Notes: generated by a model not told the origin, from the sequence alone. Positions 9,409 through 17,910 are shown, numbered from the stretch's first letter. The stretch: DNA of 64,000 nt from Myxococcales bacterium (GCA_025359105.1 JANYHK010000027.1:101218-165217); one strand, 5' to 3'. Program-made: numbers and translations.

Positions 9409-11448
9409 CTAGGTTGGCGATTCGACGTCGGTGGCTGGTGCGGCGGGTGTGGCTGGTGCGGCTGCGGCTGTGACCAACAGCGGAGGAAGCCCTCCGCGGA
9501 GCGCCTTCACGTGGCGCTTGGTGACGCCCGGCACGGCGAGGAGGGCGGCATCGTCGGCCGCCCGGATGGCGTCGACCGAGCCGAGCCCCTTCAAGAGGGC
9601 CTTCTTGGTCTTGTCGCCAATGCCCTTGATGTCGTCGAGCACAGACCTGAACCGCCGCGCCTTGCCGAGCTTCTCGCGCCCGCGGTTCGAGAAGCGGTGC
9701 GCCTCGTCACGGAGCCGCGCGAGGAAGAAGAGGGAGGCCGAGTGGCTGCGGAGCGGGATCGGGTTCTTCTGGCCGGGCAGGTAGACGCGATCGACGAGCG
9801 TCTCCTCCAGGACGTTCTCCTTCTCCTTGGCGAGGGCAACGATCGGAAGATCGTGAAGCCCGAGATCGCGCGCGGCCGCGATCGCCACCGCGAGCTGCCC
9901 CCTCCCTCCATCGACGACGAACAGATCCGGAAGATCCCACTCCGACTCCGACTCCGACTCCGGCCCCGACACCGACACCGACGCCGACGCCGACCCCGAG
10001 TCCGACTCCGACTCCGACTCCGACTCCGACCCCGACGCCGCCACCACCCCCGCGCCTCTTCCCCTCCTGAACCTCCGCGCGAGCACCTCGTACATCGCGC
10101 CGTAGTCGTCCCCTCCCACTCCCGCCGCCGGCCCCTTCACCTTGAACGTGCGGTACCGCTTTTTGTCGGGCAGGCCGTCCTTCATCGCGACGACGGCCCC
10201 CACCGTGTCCTCGCCGCCGAGGTGCGAGATGTCACAGCACTCGATGCGACGCGGGAGCTGGGGGAGGCGCAGGCGTTCTTGCAGCTGTTTCAGGCGCTCC
10301 TCGACGTCGTCGGAGGCGCGGCGCTTCTCGGCGAACGAATGGCGCGCGTTGTCACGGGCGAGCTCGAGCAAATGCGCGCGGGGGCCGCGCTGCGGGCAGA
10401 CGATGTCGACCGCGTGCTTCGCGCGGTCCGCGAGCCACTCTTCGATGCCGGCGGCCCCTTCGGGGGGCGCCGCGACGACGAGCTCACGCGGGATGGGCAC
10501 GCGCAGGTCTCCGTCGTCCCCCGCGCGACCGTAGTGCTGGGCGAGGAACGCGCCGACGATCTCCTCGTCGGGGATCTCGACCTGCTTCAGCGAGAACGTC
10601 GCCACCTCGGCGAGTTTGCCGGAACGGACGTACAGGAGCGCGAGCTCCACGAGGTCTCCTTCGCGGTACAGGCCGAGGACGTCGCGATCGACGTCGTCGA
10701 CGGTGACGACGCGCTGGGCCTCTCGGACCTTCTCGATCGCCCGGAGCTGGTCTCTGTACACGGCGGCGAGTTCGAAGCGCATGCTCCCGGCGGCCGCGTG
10801 CATGCGCTCGATGAGGTCGCGCGAGAGCTCGTCGTGGCGGCCGTCCAGGAACTTGCCGACCGCGTCGACCTGCTCGGCGTACCACGCGGGGTCGACTTCG
10901 TAGACGCATGGCGCCGGGCACCGCTTGATCTGAAACTGCAGGCACGGACGCCGGCGCGCGGCCATCTCGGTGTCGCTGCACGTTCGCAGCTGGAAGTGCT
11001 TGTTCACGAGGTGCAGCGTGCGCCGCGCACTCGTCGCCGAGTGGTAGGGCCCGTAATAGCGCGCGCCATCGTCGCCGGCCGGCCGACGCACCAGGTAAAG
11101 GCGCGGCCACGGAGCGGAGGCAGGCAGGCGTAGGGAAAGGAAGTCCTTGTCGTCCCTCAGCTTCACGTTGAAGCGCGGTTTGTGGGTCTTGATGAGCTCG
11201 TTCTCGAGGATCGTCGCCTCCTTCTCGGAGCCGGTCACGATCGTGTCGAGATCTCCGATGACCTTGTGGAGGATCGGAATGAAAAAGCGGGTGTCGGTGC
11301 CACCCGCCTGGAAATAGCTACGAACTCGGCTGCGAAGGCTCTTCGCCTTGCCGACGTAAACGACCGTCCCCTTCCTGTCCTTGAAGAGGTAGACGCCCGG
11401 CTGGGCTGCCAGGCCGCCCAACTTTTCCGTCACCGTGGCGGGCAGCAT
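9409..11448 (-). CDS. uvrC: Excinuclease ABC subunit C (nucleotide excision repair)
   Basis: UvrC makes the dual incisions around UvrA/UvrB-marked DNA lesions. The 679-residue product has all domains in order: GIY-YIG nuclease at the N-terminus (GVYLFKD...VVYVGKAKSLRSRV), a Cys-containing middle part, a UVR helical motif (about 215-250), the RNase H-like second nuclease (CCDISHLGG and VVDGGRGQL) and a C-terminal helix-hairpin-helix pair (DDIKGIGDKTKKALL, LLAVPGVTKRHVKAL). Between the two halves of the second nuclease, residues about 470-503 are a Glu-Ser/Asp-Ser/Ala-Ser repeat encoded by a hexanucleotide array, not normal for UvrC. The ATG at 11448 is preferred (AAAGG 8 nt upstream) over a TTG at 11469. 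The gene is divergent from the transpeptidase gene, with 59 bp between the two starts. Confidence 0.96.
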   Translation of the reverse strand: MLPATVTEKLGGLAAQPGVYLFKDRKGTVVYVGKAKSLRSRVRSYFQAGGTDTRFFIPILHKVIGDLDTIVTGSEKEATILENELIKTHKPRFNVKLRDDKDFLSLRLPASAPWPRLYLVRRPAGDDGARYYGPYHSATSARRTLHLVNKHFQLRTCSDTEMAARRRPCLQFQIKRCPAPCVYEVDPAWYAEQVDAVGKFLDGRHDELSRDLIERMHAAAGSMRFELAAVYRDQLRAIEKVREAQRVVTVDDVDRDVLGLYREGDLVELALLYVRSGKLAEVATFSLKQVEIPDEEIVGAFLAQHYGRAGDDGDLRVPIPRELVVAAPPEGAAGIEEWLADRAKHAVDIVCPQRGPRAHLLELARDNARHSFAEKRRASDDVEERLKQLQERLRLPQLPRRIECCDISHLGGEDTVGAVVAMKDGLPDKKRYRTFKVKGPAAGVGGDDYGAMYEVLARRFRRGRGAGVVAASGSESESESESDSGSASASVSVSGPESESESEWDLPDLFVVDGGRGQLAVAIAAARDLGLHDLPIVALAKEKENVLEETLVDRVYLPGQKNPIPLRSHSASLFFLARLRDEAHRFSNRGREKLGKARRFRSVLDDIKGIGDKTKKALLKGLGSVDAIRAADDAALLAVPGVTKRHVKALRGGLPPLLVTAAAAPATPAAPATDVESPT
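9938..10041. repeat. Hexanucleotide array A (CCGACN)n inside uvrC
   Basis: About 17 near-perfect 6-bp units, mostly CCGACT with CCGACA, CCGACG and CCGACC variants. Read on the uvrC strand, the array gives alternating Glu-Ser, Asp-Ser, Ala-Ser and Val-Ser. Because the unit is six bases long, changes in copy number keep the frame. It belongs to the same repeat family as the arrays at 55492-55602 and 56616-56715. Confidence 0.9.
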
Positions 11449-11507
11449 CGCGTGGGCCTTTATACCCAAAGTTGGGAGGAGGGACGGTTCTTGATGGGGA
11501 GGAACCG

Positions 11508-12035
11508 ATGGGAATTTCCGAGTGGGCTATCGTAGTGGCGCTGGCAGGCCTCGTCTCGAGCGGGGCGGCCCCGAAGTCGAAGGTCACGCGGATCACGATC
11601 CACAAGACGGCGCACACGATGCAGCTCGTGGACAAGGACGGGGTCGCGACGACGTTCCCGGTGTCGCTCGGGCCGGGCGGCCCTGGAGTGAAGCACCGCG
11701 AAGGCGACAAGGTCACGCCGGTCGGGCGCTACCACGTCGTCAGTCAGGGTCCGTCCAGGCAGTTCACGATCTTCATGCGCCTCGACTACCCCAACGCCGA
11801 GGACAAGAAGCGCTTCGCGGCGCGGAAGGCCGAGGGCGCGCTCCCCGCCGGCACGACGATCGGTGGCGACATCGGCATCCACGGTGGCACGCCGGAGGGC
11901 TGGAACAAGCGCGACGACGTGACGCTCGCCCAGCGCGACTGGACGCTCGGCTGCATCAGCGTCGAGGACGCCGAGATCCGCACTATCGCCAGGCGCGTGC
12001 CCGACGGCACGCCGGTCGACATCGACGACGAGTGA
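11508..12035 (+). CDS. YkuD-type L,D-transpeptidase family protein
   Basis: This 175-residue exported protein has a short hydrophobic N-terminus and a YkuD fold. Recognisable motifs are TPVGRYHV (the TPxGxY strand), the histidine of IGIHGG (H125) and the nucleophile cysteine of WTLGCIS (C149). Members cross-link peptidoglycan stem peptides through 3-3 bonds or attach lipoproteins to the wall. The usual Arg after the catalytic Cys (GCIR/GCVR) is replaced by Ser, also seen in other YafK-like members. Start at ATG 11508 is set by GGGAGGAACCG just upstream. It is short compared with typical enzymes, so it may consist of the catalytic domain alone. It is divergent from uvrC and convergent with the Cys-rich lipoprotein gene. 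Confidence 0.88.
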   Translation: MGISEWAIVVALAGLVSSGAAPKSKVTRITIHKTAHTMQLVDKDGVATTFPVSLGPGGPGVKHREGDKVTPVGRYHVVSQGPSRQFTIFMRLDYPNAEDKKRFAARKAEGALPAGTTIGGDIGIHGGTPEGWNKRDDVTLAQRDWTLGCISVEDAEIRTIARRVPDGTPVDIDDE

Positions 12036-12043
12036 CGGTTGCC

Positions 12044-13021
12044 TTAGTGGACGAGGCAGTTGCTCGCGCAGTAGCCGGCCTGGCACTGGTCCGAGCAGCA
12101 GTCCGAGGCGATGTCGCACGTCGAGCCGACGAGCTTGCACTGCGCCGACGGCGCTCCGCACACCGGAGGCACGCCGGTGCAGATGCGGCTCGCGCAGTCG
12201 GCGTTGGAGCCGCAGGGCTGCCCGTCGGGCAACGGCGGCGCGGCGCACGTCTTGTAGCCGTTGGCGCCAAGCGAGCACGGCGCACGGCAGCAGTCGCCGT
12301 CCGCGTTGCAGAATGAGCCAGGCGGCCGGCAGGGCCCGGGTCCCGGATCGCAGCGCGCACCGCTGGTGCCGCTCGTGCAGACGCCGCTGCAGCACTCGGT
12401 GGTCTCGCACTCGTCTCCGGTTCCCTTGCACCCGCCGCCTACGCGGCATCGCTTCACGTCGCCGTCGCAGTTGCCCGAGCAGCACTCGCTGCTCGACGTG
12501 CAAGCGCTCTCCTCTTTGAAGCAGAGCGCGCCACCGCAGACGCCGCCGTTGCAGGCGAGCGAGCAGCACTCCTGCGCGCCCGCGCACGACGCGCCGTCGG
12601 CGAGGCAGTAGTTGGTGCACTTCTTCGCGCCGCCGCCGACGCCGCCGCCTGGCTCGCAGCGACCGCTGCAGCATTGATCCCGCGTGCTGCACGAGGCGCC
12701 CGGACCAGAGCAGGCCCCCGCCGCGAGGCAGACGTTGCCCTGGCAGCGCGACGAGCAGCAGTCGTTCGCTCCCTGGCACGAGGCGCCGTTGCCGCGGCAC
12801 GACTGGCGCGGCCCCGCGTCGATCATGTCGCACGGACGCGTGGACGCGTCCGATTGCGGGGAGCCGTCGCCCCCGAACGCGGCATCGGCGAGACCACCAG
12901 AGTCCTCGGGAACGAGCTGCACGAGCTGCTCGCGCCCGCACGCCGCGAGAGCGATCGCGACCGCGACGACGAACGTCGCTGCGCCGAGTCCTTTGCTACT
13001 GGACGGTCGCATCGCGCTCAT
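12044..13021 (-). CDS. Lipoprotein with tandem cysteine-rich repeats
   Basis: This 325-residue lipoprotein has a lipobox ending at Cys28 (ALAACG). After an acidic spacer the protein consists of about eight repeats of roughly 30 residues with the pattern C-x(4-8)-C-x-x-x-x-x-C-C-S-x-x-C-x(4-6)-C (for example SCQGANDCCSSRCQGNVC and SCSTRDQCCSGRCEPG). Every unit keeps the vicinal CC pair. This is a disulfide-rich bead-on-a-string protein for the oxidising outside of the cell, reminiscent of small toxin-like knots, but the biochemical role is unknown. An in-frame ATG at 13012 is an alternative start. Confidence 0.8.
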   Translation of the reverse strand: MSAMRPSSSKGLGAATFVVAVAIALAACGREQLVQLVPEDSGGLADAAFGGDGSPQSDASTRPCDMIDAGPRQSCRGNGASCQGANDCCSSRCQGNVCLAAGACSGPGASCSTRDQCCSGRCEPGGGVGGGAKKCTNYCLADGASCAGAQECCSLACNGGVCGGALCFKEESACTSSSECCSGNCDGDVKRCRVGGGCKGTGDECETTECCSGVCTSGTSGARCDPGPGPCRPPGSFCNADGDCCRAPCSLGANGYKTCAAPPLPDGQPCGSNADCASRICTGVPPVCGAPSAQCKLVGSTCDIASDCCSDQCQAGYCASNCLVH

Positions 13022-13062
13022 AGTCTACCTGCTCCCGCATTGCGCGGCACGCGGTGCCCTGC

Positions 13063-14046
13063 TCAATTGAGCCGCGCCCCGAGGACGAGCGCGCCCGTGA
13101 GTTGCACCGGCGCGAGCTTGAGCGCCGACTCGGAACCAACGACGTAGTTCTGGTAGAGGAAGAGGTAGGCGGCCTGTCCACGGAGCCCGACCTCGACCGC
13201 CTGCGAAAGGGCGAAAGACAAGACGACGCTGCCGTCGAGCGACACGTTGCGGTGCGTCGAGCGCACCTGCGCGCCGGCGCTCGTCGCACCGTCGAGTGAC
13301 GTGAAGTGCAGCTGCGGGCCGGCCTCCGGCCCTAACGTAAAGCGCGTGCCCAGCGGGATCCGACCGCGGAGCACGGGGCCCGCGGCAAGATCGAGGAAGC
13401 GACCCGCGAAGGTGCCCGTCGCCACGCCGACGCCCGGACCCGCTGCGAAGCCGAAGCCGAGCCCCATGTAGTCGCCGAGCGGGCGTGGGAACCAGAAGGC
13501 GCCAACGCCGATGCGCAAATCCGCGCCGCCCGCGTTCGCGAACATCCGCGCACCACCGGACGCCTCGACGCGGAAGTAACCGGCGCCGGGCATGCCCGGC
13601 TCGGCGTCGCCGATGCGCTCGTTCGCAGGCGCGGCCGTCGTCGAGCGCATGAGTGTCTTCAGCGTGAGGGCGAGCGACGCCGCGTTTGCCGCGTCGGTGG
13701 GCGGCGCCATCGACAGCGGCCGCGTCACGATGTGCCCGGCCTTCGCGTCGAAGACCCACAGGGCGTGGCTCTGGCCGGTCTCGCTGATCCAGACGACGAT
13801 CTCGACCTTCTGCGCGTCGGCGACCTGGCGCGCCTCGAGCGCGGCGCCGGGCATGCCGCTGGAGAGGCTCGTCCAGTCGACGTGTTTCACCTCGAGCTCC
13901 CACGTCGAGAGCGCGATGCGCACCTGGCGCTCTACCACGTCGTTCCCGTTCACGAGGGCGACGGTGCGACGCTCGGCGCGCGCCTCTCGGCCCGCGAGGG
14001 CGATCGCGAGCGCCAGGAGCGCGGACGCGATGCGCCTTAGAGACAT
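13063..14046 (-). CDS. Exported protein with probable outer-membrane beta-barrel region
   Basis: This 327-residue protein has a clear signal peptide (MSLRRIASALLALAIALAGREARA). The first half (VALVNGNDVVERQVRIALSTWELEVKHVDW, written here only in part as VALVNGNDVV) looks like a soluble domain also seen next to other myxobacterial barrels. The second half alternates hydrophobic residues and Gly/aromatics (FGFAAGPGVGVATGTFAGR, VGLRGQAAYLFLYQNYVV) as expected for amphipathic strands, and ends LVLGARLN, compatible with a barrel C-terminus. I do not recognise a named family. It sits between the Cys-repeat lipoprotein and the FecR/ECF pair on the same strand and may belong to the same envelope regulon. 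Confidence 0.65.
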   Translation of the reverse strand: MSLRRIASALLALAIALAGREARAERRTVALVNGNDVVERQVRIALSTWELEVKHVDWTSLSSGMPGAALEARQVADAQKVEIVVWISETGQSHALWVFDAKAGHIVTRPLSMAPPTDAANAASLALTLKTLMRSTTAAPANERIGDAEPGMPGAGYFRVEASGGARMFANAGGADLRIGVGAFWFPRPLGDYMGLGFGFAAGPGVGVATGTFAGRFLDLAAGPVLRGRIPLGTRFTLGPEAGPQLHFTSLDGATSAGAQVRSTHRNVSLDGSVVLSFALSQAVEVGLRGQAAYLFLYQNYVVGSESALKLAPVQLTGALVLGARLN

Positions 14047-14100
14047 TCACGGAACGTAGCCCGCCTGGCCGACAGTTGTCAGCCCCCGATGATGCGACCT

Positions 14101-15270
14101 TTACTTGACCTTCGCGAGCAGCTCGCGCGCGTCTGCGGCGTTGGCGCCGTTCGGGAAGCGAGCGAGGTACTCGTCGAGCAGACGCGCGGCGTCGCCGTTG
14201 CGTCCGCGGTGCGCTTGCAGGCGGCCCGCCGCGAAGAGGGCGTTGGCGGCCCATGGTCCACCGCCGCCGGCGATCTTCTTGTACGTCGTGAGCGCGCCGT
14301 CGGGGTTCTGCGCCTCGAGCTGCGCGGCCGCTTCGTACATCCCCTGGGCGGTCGGCCCCGGCGTGGGCGGAGGAGGAGGCGCGACGAGCGCGGGGGCCGG
14401 CGTCGTCGGCGGAGGCGGAAGGTTGAGGCTCGGCGGCGAGGCCGCAGGCGGAGCAGCGGCCGGGGGCGGGGGCGGGAGCGCCGCGGTTTGCGCCGCGGGA
14501 TCGGCTGCAATGGGCAGCGGACGCGTCTTCATCGACGCCGTCTTCGGCAGCGGCACCGACTTGCTCCGCGGGCGCGCGGTAGTACGCGGCGCCGGCGGAT
14601 CGGTCTGCGTGACGGTCGACGGTGCCTCGGGAGCCACGCTCGTCGGGGTTTGCGCCGTCGGCGCGGCCGGCCAGCTCTCTCCGTCGTGCAGCGTCGTCGT
14701 CTGGCCGTGCGTGGTCACCTCGACGATGCCGTGCGCGACGAGCACGTGCGCGCCGCCGCCTTGCGCGTCACGGGCGACCGTGAAGCGCGTCCCCACGACC
14801 TTGACGCGCACGTCTCCCGCTTGCACGAGGAACGGCGGACGGCCCTTGCGGGGCGCGACCTCGCAGTCGACCTTGCCGCGATCGACCACGACCATGATGC
14901 CGCGTTCGTCGTCTCCCGATACGAGCACCGCCGACTCCGGCGCGACGCCGACGTCCGACTCTCCGAGCGCGATGTGCGAGTCGCTGCTGCCGGTGACGAC
15001 CCGCGATGGGGCGGATGCCACTGGGCTGACCGGGCTCGTGAACATCGTCTTGGTCGCCAGCGCACCGACGGCCGCCGCCATGGCGCCTGCCATCACGAGC
15101 GCGACCGCCGGACGCCAGCGCCAAGCGCGCTGGGGCGGCTGCGAGACCATCTTCGGCGCGGGCTCCCTATCGAGCTGCTCGTGCTCGAGCTGCGCAAAGA
15201 TCGATTTTTCGATCTTCGCCCAACGCGGCTCGCTCAGCGGCTCGACTTCGATCTTCTTGATCGGGTCCAT
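14101..15270 (-). CDS. FecR-domain anti-sigma factor with C-terminal TPR region
   Basis: This 389-residue protein is encoded 2 bp downstream of an ECF sigma gene, the usual place of an anti-sigma factor. The cytoplasmic N-terminus (about 1-50, PRWAKIEKSIFAQLE) should bind the sigma. One membrane segment follows at about 53-72, then a periplasmic FecR-like domain (about 95-190: IMVVVDRGKVDCEVAPRKG, DVRVKVVGTRFTV). A Pro/Ala/Thr-rich linker of about 100 residues leads to a TPR-like C-terminus (YEAAAQLEAQNPDGALTTYK, AARLLDEYLARFPNG). In this family the periplasmic part senses an envelope signal and controls release of the sigma; the ligand here is not known. Confidence 0.87.
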   Translation of the reverse strand: MDPIKKIEVEPLSEPRWAKIEKSIFAQLEHEQLDREPAPKMVSQPPQRAWRWRPAVALVMAGAMAAAVGALATKTMFTSPVSPVASAPSRVVTGSSDSHIALGESDVGVAPESAVLVSGDDERGIMVVVDRGKVDCEVAPRKGRPPFLVQAGDVRVKVVGTRFTVARDAQGGGAHVLVAHGIVEVTTHGQTTTLHDGESWPAAPTAQTPTSVAPEAPSTVTQTDPPAPRTTARPRSKSVPLPKTASMKTRPLPIAADPAAQTAALPPPPPAAAPPAASPPSLNLPPPPTTPAPALVAPPPPPTPGPTAQGMYEAAAQLEAQNPDGALTTYKKIAGGGGPWAANALFAAGRLQAHRGRNGDAARLLDEYLARFPNGANAADARELLAKVK

Positions 15271-15272
15271 GG

Positions 15273-15947
15273 CTACAGGCCCTCCTGCACGCCGCTCTCG
15301 GGCGGCGATTCGTCGTCGTCATCACTAGTCTCTTCGTCCGGCACGAACGCGGCGAGGGTGGCGTCTTTGCGCGCGCGCTTTTCGATCGCGCGTCGCGCAC
15401 GCCACACCCTCGTCTTGGTCGCGACGAGCGAGGCCTCCATCAACTCGGCAACCTCAGCGAGGGGCCGGCCATCGATGACGTGCAGCGTGAAGGCGAGCCG
15501 CTGCACGGGGTCCATCTTCTCGAGCTCCGCATAGAGATGCCTGGCGGCCTCTCGCGCCAGGGCGCGGGACTCGGCCGACGCGTCCCCGGCGGGGACGTCG
15601 GTGACGAGCTCGAGGTGCGGCGCGCGGGTTCGGCGCTGCGTGATGTGCGCGTAGGCCACGCGCACGGTGCATCGGTCGATCCACGTCGCCAGGGAAGACT
15701 CGCCGCGAAACAGACGCAGCGAGCGGTACACGTTCATGAACGCTTCCTGGACGAGATCGTCCATGTAGGAATTCGTCCCGAGGATGCGGTAGAGGGTCGC
15801 GTGGATGCGGCGCTTGTTCTCGTTGAACAGGCGGTGCTGGGCGGCGCGCTCCCCGGCGACGCAGCGCTCGGCGAGCTCCAGATCGGCCGGCGCGCGAACC
15901 ACGCTGAGCGTGGGCCCGGTCGCCTGCGTTCCTGTCGAGCCCGTCAT
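15273..15947 (-). CDS. ECF-type RNA polymerase sigma factor
   Basis: This 224-residue ECF sigma factor has region 2 with RLFNENKRRIHATLYRILG and MDDLVQEAFMNVYRSL (promoter -10 recognition) and region 4 with LEKMDPVQRLAFTLHVIDG and LVATKTRVWRARRAI (helix-turn-helix for the -35). The acidic tail (DDEDDDESPPES-like) is unusual in length. It forms a two-gene unit with the FecR anti-sigma directly downstream, and probably transcribes its own operon. Its upstream region carries two direct copies and one partial inverted copy of a CGCATTTGA motif (15966-16015), a candidate promoter or operator. Confidence 0.93.
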   Translation of the reverse strand: MTGSTGTQATGPTLSVVRAPADLELAERCVAGERAAQHRLFNENKRRIHATLYRILGTNSYMDDLVQEAFMNVYRSLRLFRGESSLATWIDRCTVRVAYAHITQRRTRAPHLELVTDVPAGDASAESRALAREAARHLYAELEKMDPVQRLAFTLHVIDGRPLAEVAELMEASLVATKTRVWRARRAIEKRARKDATLAAFVPDEETSDDDDESPPESGVQEGL

Positions 15948-16284
15948 GCCCTCATAGTAGGGAGACGCATTTGAAAGGTTGCGCGGATCGCATTTGATCC
16001 ATGTCGATTAATGCGAAATCCCTGCGGCGGCGCCTCCTGACGCGCTTCTGCACCGCGTCAACGGGGCACTTGGATCGGGCTCGATCCACACCGCGCGCGC
16101 CCCCCAGAGGAGGCGCGTTCCTGGTGAGAGCGCGGCCGCACTCGGCGACAGGCTGCGACCGGGACGCTCAATGTGCGAGCGAAATCAATGCGTTTTCCTG
16201 CAACCCGGGCCGAACCCAGCGACACTGATGAACGGTCCGATCGACTCGGCATGCCACGCCGAGGCCGGACGGGAGGAGATGCGG
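15948..16284. other. 337-bp intergenic region with CGCATT repeats
   Basis: This gap separates the divergently transcribed ECF sigma gene and the triheme lipoprotein gene, so it must hold both promoters. CGCATTTGA occurs at 15966-15974 and again at 15989-15997 (23 bp, about two helical turns, apart), and the reverse complement AATGCG is at 16010-16015. The rest is GC-rich with no convincing ORF. A GGAGG at 16272-16276 is the ribosome-binding site of the + strand gene. Confidence 0.6.
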
Positions 16285-17226
16285 ATGCGTCACGTCGTCT
16301 CGCTGGGTTCGTGTTCGTTGGCATTGGCGTTGGCGGGCGCCGTCGCAGTGGCGTGTGGGGACGCGAACACGACCTCTTTCGCCTCGAGCGGCGGGACCAG
16401 CTCCGGGAGCATCTTCCTCGACGACGGGGGCACCATCGCCCAGAACATCGACGGCGGCGCGGGCACTGGCACGACGACAGGCCTGCCCTGCGACGTCCAG
16501 AAGGTGCTCGAAGACGGATGCATCGGCTGCCACGGCGGTTCGACCTCCCCGCGCCTCCTCACGTACGCAGACCTCACGGCGCCATCGACGCAGTACGCCG
16601 GCCAGACCGTCGCGCAGCGATCGCTGGCGCGCATGCAGGCAGGCACGATGCCTCCCAAGCCTGCGGTACCACCGAACCCTGCCGAGGTGACGACGTTCTC
16701 CAACTGGGTCCAGGCGGGCGCGCCGAAGGGTGGCACTTGCACCAGCCAGCCCGACGGAGGCGGCGGCGGCAACACGAACACCCCGCCGGTGTGTACGAGC
16801 GGCAAGAACGGCTCGACGAGCAGCGACGTCGGTGTGCTGATGGACCCGGGTCGCGCTTGCCTCGTGTGTCACCAGCAGCGCGGCGGCCCCCGATTTTCGA
16901 TGGCCGGCACCGTTTACCCGACGGCGCACGAGCCGGACATGTGCATCGGCATCGCCGGCCTGCAGGTCGTGGCCACCGACACCGCCGGCGCCACGCTGAC
17001 GATGACGGTCAACTCGGCCGGGAATTTCTGCGCGGATCCTGGCGATCCGAAGAAATGCCAGACGACCGGCACGCTCAACCTCGTGCCGCCCTTTTCCGTC
17101 AAGGTCGTCAACCCGACGACGGGTGCGACGCGCCCGATGGGCGGCACCATCACGTCGGGCGACTGCAACGTCTGCCACTCGCAGAACGGCGCCAACGGCG
17201 CGCCGGGGCGTATCTTCCAGCCGTGA
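16285..17226 (+). CDS. Triheme c-type cytochrome-like lipoprotein
   Basis: This 313-residue exported protein starts at ATG 16285, 8 nt after GGAGG (an ATG 6 bp upstream lies too close to that site). The signal peptide ends in a lipobox-like AVACG. Three CXXCH haem-binding motifs are present: CIGCH near the N-terminus (in a planctomycete-type cytochrome context, EDGCIGCHGG), CLVCH in the middle and CNVCH near the end. Extra cysteines in the linker may form disulfides. It is probably an electron-transfer lipoprotein of the periplasm or outer surface; the partner is unknown. After the stop an inverted repeat (GCCGTGA 17220-17226, TCACGGC 17239-17245) may slow or end transcription but has no T-tract after it. 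Confidence 0.82.
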   Translation: MRHVVSLGSCSLALALAGAVAVACGDANTTSFASSGGTSSGSIFLDDGGTIAQNIDGGAGTGTTTGLPCDVQKVLEDGCIGCHGGSTSPRLLTYADLTAPSTQYAGQTVAQRSLARMQAGTMPPKPAVPPNPAEVTTFSNWVQAGAPKGGTCTSQPDGGGGGNTNTPPVCTSGKNGSTSSDVGVLMDPGRACLVCHQQRGGPRFSMAGTVYPTAHEPDMCIGIAGLQVVATDTAGATLTMTVNSAGNFCADPGDPKKCQTTGTLNLVPPFSVKVVNPTTGATRPMGGTITSGDCNVCHSQNGANGAPGRIFQP

Positions 17227-17300
17227 GGTAGCCCTTTTTCACGGCGTTCGAGCGCAGGGGAAACCGTCCGCAAATGGCGGTGAGCCGTCGGTTCGCGTAC

Positions 17301-17625
17301 CTACGGAGTCACGACTTTATCGGTGACGACTCCGCCATCCACGATTTTCCAGACCTCGACGGCGGCGGGCGCCTCGCCGACGCTCGGGTCGAAGTCGAGG
17401 TGTCCCGAGGCTCCCTCGACGTTGATGTCACGCGCGCCCGCGACCTCGCTCGCCGCCAGAGTGAAGTGCTCGGGATCGAGCGGCACGACCTTGCCTGCCG
17501 TGTACGACACGTGCATCAGCGCCTGCGCCATGTGGGTTCCATCCAGCGTGCTGCCGGGCGCCGTCGCGGCTTGCGCGGCAAGCGCGACGAGCATCGCGGC
17601 GTCGAAGGCGTTGCTCGTGAACGAC
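17301..17625 (-). pseudogene. C-terminal remnant of a branched-chain amino-acid ABC substrate-binding protein
   Basis: The minus strand keeps about 108 codons of the C-terminal lobe of a periplasmic Leu/Ile/Val-type binding protein: SNAFDAAMLVALAAQAA, then a region ending INVEGASGHLDFDPSVGEAPAAVEVWKI-like (visible here as GHLDFDPSVGEAPAAVEVWK) and a normal stop at 17301. The N-terminal two thirds of the gene, including signal peptide and first lobe, are missing. Upstream of about 17625 the frame continues into antisense of an unrelated sigma-factor remnant. This is therefore a truncated, surely inactive copy. The breakpoint lies between about 17612 and 17640. Confidence 0.72.
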
Positions 17626-17904
17626 ACGCTCGCGTTCGCCGAGGCGGTGCAGGCCATGCCGTCCAAGGAGCGGGCCATGCTCAATCTCCACTTCGTCGAC
17701 GGCTTGTCGATCGACGAGGTCGGCACCGTCTACCACGTGCACCGCGCGACGGCGGCCCGCTGGATCTCCGCCGCGCGCGCGGCGCTCTTGAAGGAGATCC
17801 GCCTCCGGCTGGCCGCGGCCTTGCGCGCGAGCGAGAGCGAGCTCGACAGCGTCATGCGGGGCGTGCGGAGCCAGCTCGACGTGAGCCTCTGCAATTTTGC
17901 CTAG
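17626..17904 (+). pseudogene. C-terminal remnant of a sigma-70-family factor
   Basis: On the plus strand, about 90 codons encode region 4 of a sigma factor typical of Polyangia: FAEAVQAMPSKERAMLNLHF, VDGLSIDEVGTVYHVHRATA, ARWISAARAALL and the family-typical end MRGVRSQLDVSLCNF, stop at 17902-17904. Region 2 and the start codon are missing. The open frame extends further left only because it runs antisense through the binding-protein remnant. Without region 2 it cannot act as a normal sigma factor. The two remnants are joined back to back at their broken 5' sides. Confidence 0.72.
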
Positions 17905-17910
17905 CCCCGA

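Noticed and set aside
9938..10041. Hexanucleotide arrays as CRISPR
   Set aside because: Units are 6 bp without spacers and lie within coding frames; no cas gene is present.
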